DNA of 64,000 bases from positions 30,308 through 94,307 of the forward strand of contig CADCHI010000004.1 of assembly GCA_902801165.1 (NCBI GenBank), given 5' to 3'. A model generated the notes under the pieces. The model was not told the DNA's origin. It did not search any database and saw nothing but the letters and a program-made list of their open reading frames with translations. Positions within the stretch are counted from its first letter, which is position 1; each line of letters opens with the position of its first letter. This DNA is from an uncultured Eubacteriales bacterium. Its GTDB lineage: Bacteria; Bacillota; Clostridia; Christensenellales; Aristaeellaceae. Below, piece by piece: positions 30,716-39,542 of this stretch. The position numbers and the translations under genes are program-made.

Positions 30716-30873
30716 AAATTGAGAATTGAGAATTATGGTGCAAATCCCTCCGGGATTTGTTATGATAATACCTCATAATCAGCGTTTCTTCGATGATTCG
30801 CCGCTATTAATTCAAAGAAATCCGTAAGGATTTCAACATGAATTCTCAATTCCCAATTCTCAATTCTCAATTA
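30716..30873. repeat. Heptad-arm palindromic element, GAATTGA class, pyrC-carB junction
   Basis: The left arm AATTGAGAATTGAGAATT pairs with the right arm (30841-30872) of AATTCTC/AATTCCC heptads. The core has GCAAATCCC-TCC-GGGATTTG, AGCGTTTCTTCG and GAAATCC-GTAA-GGATTTC hairpins and is homologous, in reverse, to 1697-1870. It is preceded at 30691-30716 by a head TTGGAAGTTGG-CGGGCTGCGCC shared with other copies. The whole pyrC-carB gap is this element plus the carB ribosome site. Confidence 0.88.
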
Positions 30874-30934
30874 ATCATATTACAGTTTGCTATTATAGTT
30901 GCTGCTGAATCGAACACATTACGGAGGTATCATC

Positions 30935-33900
30935 ATGGCAAAGCGCACGGATATCAAAAAGGTACTCATCATCGGCTCCGGCCCCATCGTGATCGGCCAG
31001 GCGGCGGAATTCGACTATGCCGGCACCCAGGCGTGCCTGGCGCTGAAGGAGGAGGGCTACGAGGTCATCCTGTGCAACTCCAACCCCGCCACCATCATGA
31101 CGGACACCTCCATCGCGGACAAGGTGTACATGGAGCCGCTAACCCTCGAATACATCGCCAAGATCCTGCGCTACGAGCGCCCGGACGCCATCGTGCCCGG
31201 CATCGGCGGTCAGACGGGCCTGAACCTGGCCATGCAGCTGGAAAAGAAGGGCGTTTTGAAGGAGTGCCGGGTGGAGCTGCTGGGCACGCCGTTCACGTCC
31301 ATCGAGCGCGCCGAGGACCGCGAGCTGTTCAAGGAGATGTGCCAGTCCATCGGCGAGCCGGTCATCCCCTCCGAGATCACCTATAATCTGGAAGAAGCCA
31401 AGGCCGCGGCCAAGCGCATCGGCTATCCCGTGGTGCTGCGCCCCGCCTTCACCCTGGGCGGCACCGGCGGCGGCTTCGCCTACAATGAAGAAGAGCTGAT
31501 CGAGGTCGGCACCAACGGCTTCCGCCTCTCCCCCGTGCACCAGGTGCTGGTGGAGAAGAGCGTCAAGGGCTACAAGGAGATCGAGTTCGAGGTCATGCGC
31601 GACTCCAACGACCACGCCATCACCATCTGCGGCATGGAGAACGTGGACCCCGTGGGCGTGCACACCGGCGACAGCATCGTGGTGGCCCCGATCCTGTCCC
31701 TGAATGACCACGATCTCAAAATGCTCAACGACTCCGCCATCAAGATCATCCGCGAGCTGAAGATCGAGGGCGGCTGCAACGTGCAGTTCGCGCTGAACCC
31801 CAATTCCTCCGAATACTACCTGATCGAGGTCAACCCCCGGGTGTCCCGCTCCTCCGCGCTGGCGAGCAAGGCGTCGGGCTACCCCATCGCCTCCGTCACC
31901 GCCAAGATCGCCCTGGGCATGGCCCTGGAGGACATCCCCGTGGCCGGCGGCACCGCGGCCATCGAGCCGAGCCTGGACTACATCGTGGCGAAGTTCCCCC
32001 GCTTCCCCTTCGACAAGTTCGCCACCGCGCCCAACTTCCTGGGAACCCAGATGAAGGCCACCGGCGAGGTCATGGGCATCGGCGCGAGCCTGGAGGAGTG
32101 CATGCTGAAATCCGTGCGCTCGCTGGAGAACGGCGCGCACCACCTGAGCCTGCCGAAGTTCGCGCAGATGGACGACGACGGCCTGTGGCGCTACATCAAG
32201 GACTTCCGCGCCGACGGCATCTTCGCCATCTCCGAGCTGATCCGCCGGGGCGCGTCCATCGACAAGCTGTACGAGATCACCATGATCACCCCGCTGTTCC
32301 TGGAATCCATCGCCCGCATCGTGGAGATGGAAAACATCCTGCGGGAGAAGAAGGGCGACATGAAGGCCCTGCTGGCCGCGAAGATGATGGGCTTTGCCGA
32401 CCAGACCATTGCCGAGCTCTGGGGCGTGGACGAGCTGACCGTGTGGCGCCAGCGCCGGGACGCGGGCATCGCCCCCGCCTTCCCCATGGTGGACACGCTG
32501 CACACGGGCACCTACATCCCCTACCTCTATTCCAGCTACAACCTGCCCAACGCCTCCATCCGCACCGACAAGAAGAAGATCGTGGTGCTGGGCGCGGGCC
32601 CGATCCGCATCGGCCAGGGCGTGGAGTTCGACTATTCCACCGTACACGCGGTGCAGACCATCCGCCGCAACGGCTACGAGGCCATCATCATCAACAACAA
32701 CCCGGAGACGGTGTCCACGGACTACAAAACCTCCGACAAGCTGTACTTTGAGCCGCTGACGCCGGAGGACGTGATGAACGTCATCGACTTCGAGCAGCCC
32801 GAGGGCGTGATCACCTCCCTGGGCGGCCAGACGGCCATCAACCTGGCCCAGCCGCTGATGGACCGGGGCGTGAAGCTGATCGGCACGGACTGCGCCGCCA
32901 TCGAGCGGGCCGAGGACCGGGGCAGCTTCGAGCAGATCCTGAAGTCCCTGAACATCCCCCAGCCCCAGGGCCGCGCGGTGACCAACGTCGAAGAGGGCGT
33001 CAAGGCCGCCTCTGAGATCGGCTATCCGGTGCTGGTGCGCCCGAGCTTCGTGCTGGGCGGCCGCGCCATGCAGATTGTGGCCAACGAGGAGCAGCTGCGG
33101 CGCTACCTGAAGGAAGCCGTGGAGATCGACGCCGACAAGCCGGTGCTGGTGGACCACTACATCCAGGGCAAGGAAGTCGAGGTCGACGCCATCTGCGACG
33201 GCCGGGACGTGTTCGTGCCGGGCATCATGGAGCTGGTGGAGCGCACGGGCATCCATTCCGGCGACTCGATCTCGGTCTATCCCGCCTTCTCGATCTCCAA
33301 CAAGGTCAAGGGCACCATCCTGCAATACGCGAAAAAGCTGGGCCTGGGCATCGGCATCGTGGGCCTGTACAACATACAGTTCATCGTGGACAAGGATGAG
33401 AACGTGTACATCATCGAGGTGAACCCGCGCTCCTCCCGCACGGTGCCGTTCCTGTCGAAGGCCACGGGCTGGTCGCTGGCGGACATCGCCACCGAGGCCA
33501 TACTGGGCAAGTCCCTGAAGGAGCAGGGCATCTTCGACCTGTACCCGGAGGAGAAGAAGCGCTTCTACGTGAAGGTGCCGGTGTTCTCCTTCAACAAGAT
33601 CAAGGGCCTGGACGCCTACCTCTCTCCCGAGATGAAGTCCACCGGCGAGGCCATCGGCTATGACAACAAGCTGAACCGTGCCCTGTACAAGGCGCTGCAG
33701 GCCGCGGGGCTGCACCTGCAGAACTACGGCACGGTGTTCGCCACCATCGCCCGGGGCGATAAGGCCGAGGCCGAGCCACTGATCCGCCGGTTCTACAACC
33801 TGGGCTTCAACATCGAGGCCACCGAGGGCACCGCCGCCTACCTCAAGGAGCGCGGCATCCGCACCCACGTGCTCAAGAAGATCGGCGAGGACAACAGCGA

Positions 33901-34111
33901 TGAGATCGTGGAGTCCATGCGCCAGGGGCACATCGCCTACGTCATCAACACCCGCAACATCAACTCCACCAACGCCCTCACCGACGGCGTCAAGATCCGC
34001 CAGTGCGCCACCGAGAACAACATCACCCTGTTCACCTCTCTGGACACCGTGCGCGTGCTGCTGGACGTGCTGGAGGAGACCACGCTGACGATCTCAACGA
34101 TCGACGCCTGA
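30935..34111 (+). CDS. carB: Carbamoyl-phosphate synthase large subunit
   Basis: A 1058-residue enzyme making carbamoyl phosphate from ammonia (delivered by CarA), bicarbonate and two ATP. It contains two homologous ATP-grasp halves (GSGPIVIGQAAEFDYAGTQA near the start; GAGPIRIGQGVEFDYSTVHA near residue 550), the oligomerisation domain between, and a C-terminal MGS-like allosteric domain from about 930. GIGGQTGLNLAMQL and SLGGQTAINLAQPL mark each half. GGAGG lies 7 bases from the ATG. The glutaminase partner carA, usually directly upstream, is not in this window. Confidence 0.97.
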   Translation: MAKRTDIKKVLIIGSGPIVIGQAAEFDYAGTQACLALKEEGYEVILCNSNPATIMTDTSIADKVYMEPLTLEYIAKILRYERPDAIVPGIGGQTGLNLAMQLEKKGVLKECRVELLGTPFTSIERAEDRELFKEMCQSIGEPVIPSEITYNLEEAKAAAKRIGYPVVLRPAFTLGGTGGGFAYNEEELIEVGTNGFRLSPVHQVLVEKSVKGYKEIEFEVMRDSNDHAITICGMENVDPVGVHTGDSIVVAPILSLNDHDLKMLNDSAIKIIRELKIEGGCNVQFALNPNSSEYYLIEVNPRVSRSSALASKASGYPIASVTAKIALGMALEDIPVAGGTAAIEPSLDYIVAKFPRFPFDKFATAPNFLGTQMKATGEVMGIGASLEECMLKSVRSLENGAHHLSLPKFAQMDDDGLWRYIKDFRADGIFAISELIRRGASIDKLYEITMITPLFLESIARIVEMENILREKKGDMKALLAAKMMGFADQTIAELWGVDELTVWRQRRDAGIAPAFPMVDTLHTGTYIPYLYSSYNLPNASIRTDKKKIVVLGAGPIRIGQGVEFDYSTVHAVQTIRRNGYEAIIINNNPETVSTDYKTSDKLYFEPLTPEDVMNVIDFEQPEGVITSLGGQTAINLAQPLMDRGVKLIGTDCAAIERAEDRGSFEQILKSLNIPQPQGRAVTNVEEGVKAASEIGYPVLVRPSFVLGGRAMQIVANEEQLRRYLKEAVEIDADKPVLVDHYIQGKEVEVDAICDGRDVFVPGIMELVERTGIHSGDSISVYPAFSISNKVKGTILQYAKKLGLGIGIVGLYNIQFIVDKDENVYIIEVNPRSSRTVPFLSKATGWSLADIATEAILGKSLKEQGIFDLYPEEKKRFYVKVPVFSFNKIKGLDAYLSPEMKSTGEAIGYDNKLNRALYKALQAAGLHLQNYGTVFATIARGDKAEAEPLIRRFYNLGFNIEATEGTAAYLKERGIRTHVLKKIGEDNSDEIVESMRQGHIAYVINTRNINSTNALTDGVKIRQCATENNITLFTSLDTVRVLLDVLEETTLTISTIDA

Positions 34112-34211
34112 AGGGGGCACCGCCCCCTTCACCCCCGCTCAAGGGACTGAGCCCCTTGAGAATCCCCAATCAGCCGCAGCAAGCTGCGGCTGGGGGGACG
34201 GGGAAGAGATC

Positions 34212-34415
34212 GACAACTTGGAAGTTGTCGGGCTAACGCCCAAGTTTGAAGTTTGGAGTGTGGAGTTTGGAGTAATAGTAAGTCGCGCACAGACATTGTT
34301 CGACTGTAAGGCTTTTGTTCCCGCGAAAATGCCTGCCTGATTTGCTGAACAGATGACATTCCACCGTTCTCAGGCATTCTTTAACTCCACACTCCAACCT
34401 CCACACTCAACACTC
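34212..34415. repeat. Heptad-arm palindromic element, TGGAGTN class, carB-pyrK junction
   Basis: It opens with a perfect hairpin GACAACTT-gg-AAGTTGTC (34212-34229) and a head CGGGCTAACGCCC like that at 30705 and 37006. The left arm (34242-34273) has TGGAGTG/TGGAGTT heptads. The right arm (34383-34415) has ACTCCAC/ACTCCAA/CCTCCAC heptads, the complement. The core differs from other copies. No gene is present in this 332-base gap. Confidence 0.82.
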
Positions 34416-34443
34416 ATACACCTTCGCAATTTAAGGAGTATTC

Positions 34444-35166
34444 ATGAAACAAGTTACCTACACGATTCACACCAACAACCCGCTGACCCAGGACGTGTAC
34501 CGCATGGTGCTGGAGGGTGACACCTCCGCCATCACCGCGCCGGGCCAGTTCGTGAACCTCACGCTGGACGGCCTGTACCTGCGCCGCCCCATCTCCGTCT
34601 GCGACTGGGACGCGGACGGCCTGACCCTGATCTACAAGGTGGTGGGCCAGGGCACCGACCAGCTCTCCCAAATGCGCCCCGGCGAGACCCTCGACGCCCT
34701 GGCGGGCCTGGGCAACGGCTACGACCTCGCCGCCTGCCCCAATGACCCGGTGCTGGTGGGCGGCGGCGTGGGCGTTCCCCCGCTGTACGGCCTGGCCAAG
34801 TGGTTGATCCGCGCCGGGAAGAGCCCCTCGGCCATACTGGGCTTCAACCGCGCCGAGGAGATCTTCTTCGACATGGAGTTCGCCGCCCTGGGCATCCCCG
34901 TGACCGTCACCACCGTGGACGGCACCGCGGGCCTGCGGGGCTTCGTCACCGACGCCATGCCGGAGGATGCCTACGTCTGCGTCTGCGGCCCGGAGCCCAT
35001 GCTGAAGGCCGTGCACAAGCTCGCCTCCGGCGGCCAGTTCTCCTTCGAGGCCCGCATGGGCTGCGGCTTCGGCGCCTGCATGGGCTGCACCATGCCCACC
35101 GTCGACGGCTACAAGCGCGTCTGCAAGGACGGACCGGTGTTGGGGTACGGGGAGATTAAGTGGTAG
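34444..35166 (+). CDS. pyrK: Dihydroorotate dehydrogenase electron-transfer subunit
   Basis: A 240-residue FAD and [2Fe-2S] protein that passes electrons from PyrD to NAD. The FAD domain has LRRPISVCDWD and GQGTDQL; the NAD domain has VLVGGGVGVPPLYGLAKWL; the cluster is bound by GCGFGACMGCTMP with a fourth Cys in YKRVCKDG. AAGGAG precedes the ATG by 5 bases. It forms a complex with the product of the next gene. Confidence 0.96.
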   Translation: MKQVTYTIHTNNPLTQDVYRMVLEGDTSAITAPGQFVNLTLDGLYLRRPISVCDWDADGLTLIYKVVGQGTDQLSQMRPGETLDALAGLGNGYDLAACPNDPVLVGGGVGVPPLYGLAKWLIRAGKSPSAILGFNRAEEIFFDMEFAALGIPVTVTTVDGTAGLRGFVTDAMPEDAYVCVCGPEPMLKAVHKLASGGQFSFEARMGCGFGACMGCTMPTVDGYKRVCKDGPVLGYGEIKW

Positions 35167-35196
35167 TTTCCTTGAACTTAGCTTTGTCATGAATGT

Positions 35197-35363
35197 CAAT
35201 TAGTAATTGGGAATTAGGAATGAGGAATTGTTGTGCAAATTACTGCCGGAATTTGTTTCGATTCCTATTGCACAACAATGTCGTCATTCCAAATTCAAAA
35301 AAAGACCTACGGAATTCCCCCGCCATCTTCAATTCCTAATTCCTCATTCCTAATTCCTCATTA
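35197..35363. repeat. Heptad-arm palindromic element, GAATTAG class, pyrK-pyrD junction
   Basis: The left arm (35197-35229) is GGAATTA/GGAATGA heptads and the right arm (35330-35362) TTCCTAA/TTCCTCA heptads. Inside, ATTGTTGTGCAA (35227) and TTGCACAACAAT (35268) form a perfect 12-bp pair. The segment GTGCAAAT...ATTTGTTTCGATT is shared with the copies at 30736 and, reversed, 63420. It fills the pyrK-pyrD gap. Confidence 0.85.
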
Positions 35364-35381
35364 ATAGAAAGGATTGATCCC

Positions 35382-36299
35382 ATGCCCGACCTCTCCGTCA
35401 ATCTCCTGGGCATCGAGCTGTCCAACCCGATCATCCCGGCCTCCGGCACCTTCGGCTACGGTCGGGAATTCGCGGAGCTGTACGACATCGACATCCTCGG
35501 CACCTTTTCCTTCAAGGGCACGACCCTGCATCCCCGGCTGGGCAATCCCCTGCCCCGCATCGCGGAGGCCCCCTCGGGTATGCTGAACGCGGTGGGGCTG
35601 CAAAACCCCGGCGTCGATAAAGTGATCACCGAGGAGCTGCCGAACCTCGCGAAGATATTTCACAAGCCGGTGATGGCCAACGTGTCGGGCTTCTCCATCG
35701 AGGAGTACGCCGAGACCTGCCGCCGGCTGGACGGCTGCGACCAGGTGGGCTGGCTGGAGGTCAACATCTCATGCCCCAACGTGCACCACGGCGGCATGAG
35801 CTTCGGCACCGACCCCATGCAGGCCGCGGCGGTGACGAAGGCCGTGAAGGCCGTTACCACCAAGCCCGTCATCATGAAGCTGTCGCCCAACGTGACGGAC
35901 ATCGCCGCCATCGCCCGCGCCTGCGAGGAGGCCGGGGCTGACGGCATCAGCCTGATCAACACGCTGATGGGCATGCGCATCGACCCCCGCCGCCGCGCGC
36001 CCATCATCGCCAACACCACCGGCGGCCTGTCCGGCCCCGCCATCTTCCCCGTGGCGCTGCGGATGGTGTGGCAGGTCTACGAGGCTGTGAGCATCCCCAT
36101 CGTGGGCATGGGCGGCGTCAGCTCGGCGGAAGACGTGATCGAGATGATGCTCGCCGGCGCCACGGCGGTGGAGGTCGGCGCGGCCAACCTCGCTGACCCG
36201 TGGGCCTGCCCGAAGATCATCGAGGCGCTGCCCGCGGCCATGGAAAAGTACGGAATCGACCGACTCAAGGACATCATTGGAGGTGCGCACCATGGGTAA
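35382..36299 (+). CDS. pyrD: Dihydroorotate dehydrogenase (NAD-type), catalytic subunit
   Basis: A 305-residue class 1B flavoprotein barrel oxidising dihydroorotate to orotate in complex with PyrK. It has [34 protein letters not shown] with the catalytic Cys, [11 protein letters not shown] and [20 protein letters not shown]. The protein is full length. Its end overlaps the pyrF start by 8 bases. Confidence 0.96.
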   Translation: MPDLSVNLLGIELSNPIIPASGTFGYGREFAELYDIDILGTFSFKGTTLHPRLGNPLPRIAEAPSGMLNAVGLQNPGVDKVITEELPNLAKIFHKPVMANVSGFSIEEYAETCRRLDGCDQVGWLEVNISCPNVHHGGMSFGTDPMQAAAVTKAVKAVTTKPVIMKLSPNVTDIAAIARACEEAGADGISLINTLMGMRIDPRRRAPIIANTTGGLSGPAIFPVALRMVWQVYEAVSIPIVGMGGVSSAEDVIEMMLAGATAVEVGAANLADPWACPKIIEALPAAMEKYGIDRLKDIIGGAHHG

Positions 36300-36990
36300 G
36301 GACGTCATCGTGGCCTGCGACTTCGCCTCGGCGGAGCAGACCCTCGCTTTTCTGGACAAGTTCACCGGCAGAAAGCCCTTCGTGAAGATCGGCATGGAGC
36401 TGTACTACGCCGAGGGGCCGGAAATCGTCCGGCAGATCAAGGCCCGGGGGCACAGGATCTTCCTGGACCTCAAGCTGCACGACATCCCCAACACGGTCAA
36501 GAAGGCCATGGCAGTGCTGTCGAAGCTGGACGTGGACATCACCAACCTGCACGCCGCCGGCACCACGGCCATGATGCAGGCGGCGCTCGAGGGCCTGACC
36601 CGGCCCGACGGCACCCGGCCGCTGCTGATCGCCGTGACCCAGCTGACCAGCACCGACCAGCAGAGCATGGAGCGCGACCTGCTCATCCATGAGCCCATCG
36701 ACCAGGTGGTCATGCACTACGCCGAGACCGCGAAGAACGCCGGCCTCGACGGCGTGGTGTGCTCCCCCCTGGAGGCGGGCAAGGTGCACGACGCCTGCGG
36801 CGCTTCCTTCCTCACCGTCACCCCCGGCGTGCGCTTCGCCGACGGCGACGTGGGCGACCAGAAGCGGGTCATGACCCCCGCCCAGGCCAAGGCCATCGGC
36901 TCCGACTACATCGTCGTGGGACGGCCGATCACCGCCGCCGCCGACCCCGTGGCGGCATACGAACGCTGCGTTGCTGAGTTTGTGGATTGA
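36292..36990 (+). CDS. pyrF: Orotidine 5'-phosphate decarboxylase
   Basis: A 232-residue barrel enzyme catalysing the last step to UMP. The catalytic DxKxxD block is [13 protein letters not shown]; other marks are [16 protein letters not shown] with phosphate contacts, and [10 protein letters not shown]. The ATG at 36292 has GGAGG 8 bases upstream, inside the end of pyrD, so translation is coupled. Confidence 0.96.
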   Translation: MGKDVIVACDFASAEQTLAFLDKFTGRKPFVKIGMELYYAEGPEIVRQIKARGHRIFLDLKLHDIPNTVKKAMAVLSKLDVDITNLHAAGTTAMMQAALEGLTRPDGTRPLLIAVTQLTSTDQQSMERDLLIHEPIDQVVMHYAETAKNAGLDGVVCSPLEAGKVHDACGASFLTVTPGVRFADGDVGDQKRVMTPAQAKAIGSDYIVVGRPITAAADPVAAYERCVAEFVD

Positions 36991-37002
36991 CGGTCTGAAA
37001 TA

Positions 37003-37309
37003 TGACGGGCTGCGCCTGAGGGAAAAGGGATAAGGGAAAAGGGAAAAGGAATAGTGGCTGTCGCTTGGGGATACCTACGTCAGATCGAAACGTGGCAGCC
37101 TTGGTCCTTCTCCTGACGCCCCCCTTTTTACAGAATGAGTAGGGCTACGACCTCTCAGTCTGCTCCTGCGGTGCCTCGCCTCGAATCTTCGATTCGAGCC
37201 GTCGGCAGTCTGGCTTTCAGCCAGCTCCCCTGGGAGGGGAGCCAGGAAGGCTACGCTTCTGCGTAGCAACTGCTTTTCCTTTTCCCCTTGTCCCTATTCC
37301 CTTTTCCCT
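37003..37309. repeat. Heptad-arm palindromic element, GGGAAAA class, pyrF-pyrE junction
   Basis: After a GACGGGCTGCGCC head, the left arm (37019-37050) is GGGAAAA/GGGATAA heptads. The right arm (37274-37309) is TTTTCCT/TTTTCCC/TGTCCCT/ATTCCCT heptads, its complement. The arms enclose over 200 bases that include a second repeat type at 37149. It occupies nearly all of the 362-base gap, and no gene is visible. Confidence 0.82.
37149..37252. repeat. CTCTCAGTC...CTCCCC intergenic repeat nested in the GGGAAAA element
   Basis: It contains ACCTCTCAGTCTGCTCC, CTCGAATC-ttc-GATTCGAG, GGCTTTCAGCC and GCTCCCC-TGGG-AGGGGAGC hairpins in series. This looks like a family of intergenic repeats I associate with gut Clostridia genomes. 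It lies wholly inside the heptad arms. Confidence 0.55.
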
Positions 37310-37352
37310 GACTCAGACAAATCCAATCTACCAACCAAAGGAGATTCCAGAT

Positions 37353-37991
37353 ATGCAGAACAAAATCGCCAAAGACCTCCTCTCCATCGGCGCGGTGTTT
37401 CTCCGCCCCGAGCAGCCCTTCACCTGGGCCAGCGGCATCAAGTCCCCCATCTACTGCGACAACCGCCTGACGCTGACCGCGCCCGCCGTGCGCGACGACG
37501 TGGAGAACGGCCTGGCGGAGCTCGTTCGCCGGGAGTACCCGGACGTGGAGGTGCTGATGGGCACGTCCACGGCGGGCATCGCCCACGCGGCCATCGTGGG
37601 CCACCTGATGAACCTGCCCATGGGCTACGTGCGCTCCGGCGCGAAGGACCACGGCCGGGGCAACCAGATCGAGGGCAAGCTGGAGCCCGGCCAGAAGGTC
37701 GTGGTGGTGGAGGACCTGATCTCCACCGCCGGCAGCTGCGTCGAGGTGGTCAACGTGCTGCGGGAGGCCGGGGCCGAGGTGCTGGGCATCGTCAGCATCT
37801 TCACCTATGGCATGAAGAAGGGCCTGGAGCGCCTGGCGGCGGCGAACGTGAAGAACGTCAGCCTCACCAACCTGGACGCCGTGGCCGAGATCGCTGCCGC
37901 GCAGGGCTACATCAAGCCCGAGGACGTGGCCCGGGTATTGAAGTTCCGGGACAATCCCTCCGACGAGAGCTGGATCGGAGGCGCGCTATGA
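37353..37991 (+). CDS. pyrE: Orotate phosphoribosyltransferase
   Basis: A 212-residue PRTase making OMP from orotate and PRPP. It has the PRPP motif [29 protein letters not shown] near the N-terminus and the flexible loop [21 protein letters not shown] lies 10 bases upstream of the ATG. The stop overlaps pyrB by ATGA. Confidence 0.96.
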   Translation: MQNKIAKDLLSIGAVFLRPEQPFTWASGIKSPIYCDNRLTLTAPAVRDDVENGLAELVRREYPDVEVLMGTSTAGIAHAAIVGHLMNLPMGYVRSGAKDHGRGNQIEGKLEPGQKVVVVEDLISTAGSCVEVVNVLREAGAEVLGIVSIFTYGMKKGLERLAAANVKNVSLTNLDAVAEIAAAQGYIKPEDVARVLKFRDNPSDESWIGGAL

Positions 37992-38902
37992 GGAGCCTCA
38001 TCGACATCCAGGAGCTGTCCGTGCAGGAGATCGACGAACTGATCGAAAAGGCCAACGACATCATCGCCCATCCCGAGGCCTACCGGGAAAAGTGCCGATA
38101 CAAGAAGCTGGCCACGCTGTTCTTCGAGCCCTCCACCCGCACGCGGCTGAGCTTTGAGGCCGCCATGTACGAGCTGGGCGGCCAGGTGCTGGGCTTCTCC
38201 GAGGCCCAGAGCAGCTCCGCCGCCAAGGGCGAGAGCGTCTCCGACACCGTGCGGGTGGTCTCGGGCTACGCGGACATCATCGCCATGCGCCACCCCAAGG
38301 AGGGCGCGCCGCTGGTGGCCAGCATGGCGGCCACGGTGCCGGTCATCAACGCCGGCGACGGCGGCCACCTCCACCCCACCCAGACGCTCACGGACCTGCT
38401 GACCATCAGCCGGGAGAAGGGCCGCCTGCACGATTTGACCATCGGCTTCTGCGGCGACTTGAAGTTCGGCCGCACGGTGCACTCGCTGATCGCCGCCATG
38501 GCCCGGTACGACAACGTGCGCTTCGTGCTGGTCTCCCCCACCGAATTGAAGCTGCCCAGCTACATCAAAAAGGAGATCCTCCAGCAGAAGGGCCTGGAAT
38601 ACGTGCAGACCACCGACCTGGCCGCCGTGATGCCCAGCCTGGACATCCTGTACATGACCCGCGTGCAGCGGGAGCGCTTCTTCAACGAGGAGGACTACCT
38701 GCGCCTGAAGGACAGCTACATCCTCACCCCGGAGAAGCTGGCGAACGCCAAGCCCGACCTGTCGATCCTCCACCCGCTGCCCCGGGTGAACGAGATCTCG
38801 ACCGCCATCGACGCCGATCCCCGCGCCTGCTACTTCCGGCAGGCCCTGTACGGCAAGTACATCCGCATGGCGCTGATCCTGAAGCTGCTGGAGGTGGAAT
38901 AA
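37988..38902 (+). CDS. pyrB: Aspartate carbamoyltransferase catalytic subunit
   Basis: A 304-residue enzyme joining carbamoyl phosphate to aspartate. The carbamoyl-phosphate site is [15 protein letters not shown]; further contacts are the SSSAAKGES loop and [11 protein letters not shown]. The length fits the class that partners PyrI. It overlaps pyrE by four bases and abuts pyrI. Confidence 0.97.
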   Translation: MRSLIDIQELSVQEIDELIEKANDIIAHPEAYREKCRYKKLATLFFEPSTRTRLSFEAAMYELGGQVLGFSEAQSSSAAKGESVSDTVRVVSGYADIIAMRHPKEGAPLVASMAATVPVINAGDGGHLHPTQTLTDLLTISREKGRLHDLTIGFCGDLKFGRTVHSLIAAMARYDNVRFVLVSPTELKLPSYIKKEILQQKGLEYVQTTDLAAVMPSLDILYMTRVQRERFFNEEDYLRLKDSYILTPEKLANAKPDLSILHPLPRVNEISTAIDADPRACYFRQALYGKYIRMALILKLLEVE

Positions 38903-39322
38903 GTGAACATCGACTCCATACACAACGGCATCGTGCTGGACCACATCCAGGCCGGCAAGGCCATGGAGATCTACCGCTTCCTGGGCCTGGACAGCCTGGA
39001 CTGCTCCGTGGCCATCATCAAGAACGCCCCCAGCAAGAAGCAGGGCCGCAAGGACATCATCAAGGTGGACTCCGAGATGGACCTGGACCTGAACATCCTG
39101 GGCTTCATCGACCCGGCGATCACCGTCAACGTCATCCGCGACGGTAAGCTGGTGGAGAAGAAGCACCTGACCCTCCCGGAGCAGATCCGGGACGTGCTCA
39201 AGTGCAAGAACCCCCGCTGCATCACCTCCGTGGAGCAGGAGCTGCCCCACGTGTTCAAGCTCACAGACCGGTCCCGCGCCGTCTACCGCTGCATCTACTG
39301 CGAGACCAAGGCCGGCGGCTGA
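38903..39322 (+). CDS. pyrI: Aspartate carbamoyltransferase regulatory subunit
   Basis: A 139-residue nucleotide-binding subunit giving CTP/ATP control of PyrB. The allosteric N-terminal domain has NGIVLDHIQAGKAM, and the zinc domain has CKNPRC and CIYC as the four ligands. It starts with GTG at the first base after the pyrB stop, with GGAGG 8 bases upstream. PyrI is absent from Bacillus but occurs in Clostridia, so enzyme-level feedback is added to PyrR attenuation here. Confidence 0.96.
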   Translation: MNIDSIHNGIVLDHIQAGKAMEIYRFLGLDSLDCSVAIIKNAPSKKQGRKDIIKVDSEMDLDLNILGFIDPAITVNVIRDGKLVEKKHLTLPEQIRDVLKCKNPRCITSVEQELPHVFKLTDRSRAVYRCIYCETKAGG

Positions 39323-39340
39323 CCCGCCCGGGAATCCCGC

Positions 39341-39370
39341 CCCGCCGCAAGCCTTTGCGGCGGGTTTTTT
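39341..39370 (+). terminator. Terminator of the pyr operon
   Basis: CCCGCCGCAA and TTGCGGCGGG form a 10-bp stem around GCCT, followed by TTTTTT. Confidence 0.95.
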
Positions 39371-39422
39371 GTGCCCGCCGATTCCGCACATTTCTGGCAC
39401 AACAGCGTCACAATGTTGTCGT

Positions 39423-39451
39423 TTGAGCTTTGCGTGTCGATCTGCTATAAT
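39423..39451 (+). promoter_or_regulatory. Promoter of the four-module membrane protein gene
   Basis: TTGAGC, 17 bases, perfect TATAAT, 92 bases upstream of the ATG at 39543. The leader between them shows no clear structure. Confidence 0.72.
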
Positions 39452-39542
39452 AACATGTGTATATGTATATGTTTTCCTGGCCGCACCGCGGCCGGTCGAC
39501 AGTCGGCTGCCTCCCGGGTGGCCAAGCTGAAAGGTGATAGAT

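Noticed and set aside
31139-33931. A 930-codon minus-strand frame opposite carB
   Set aside because: Antisense shadow of carB; composition is His/Gly/Val-rich without any family motif.
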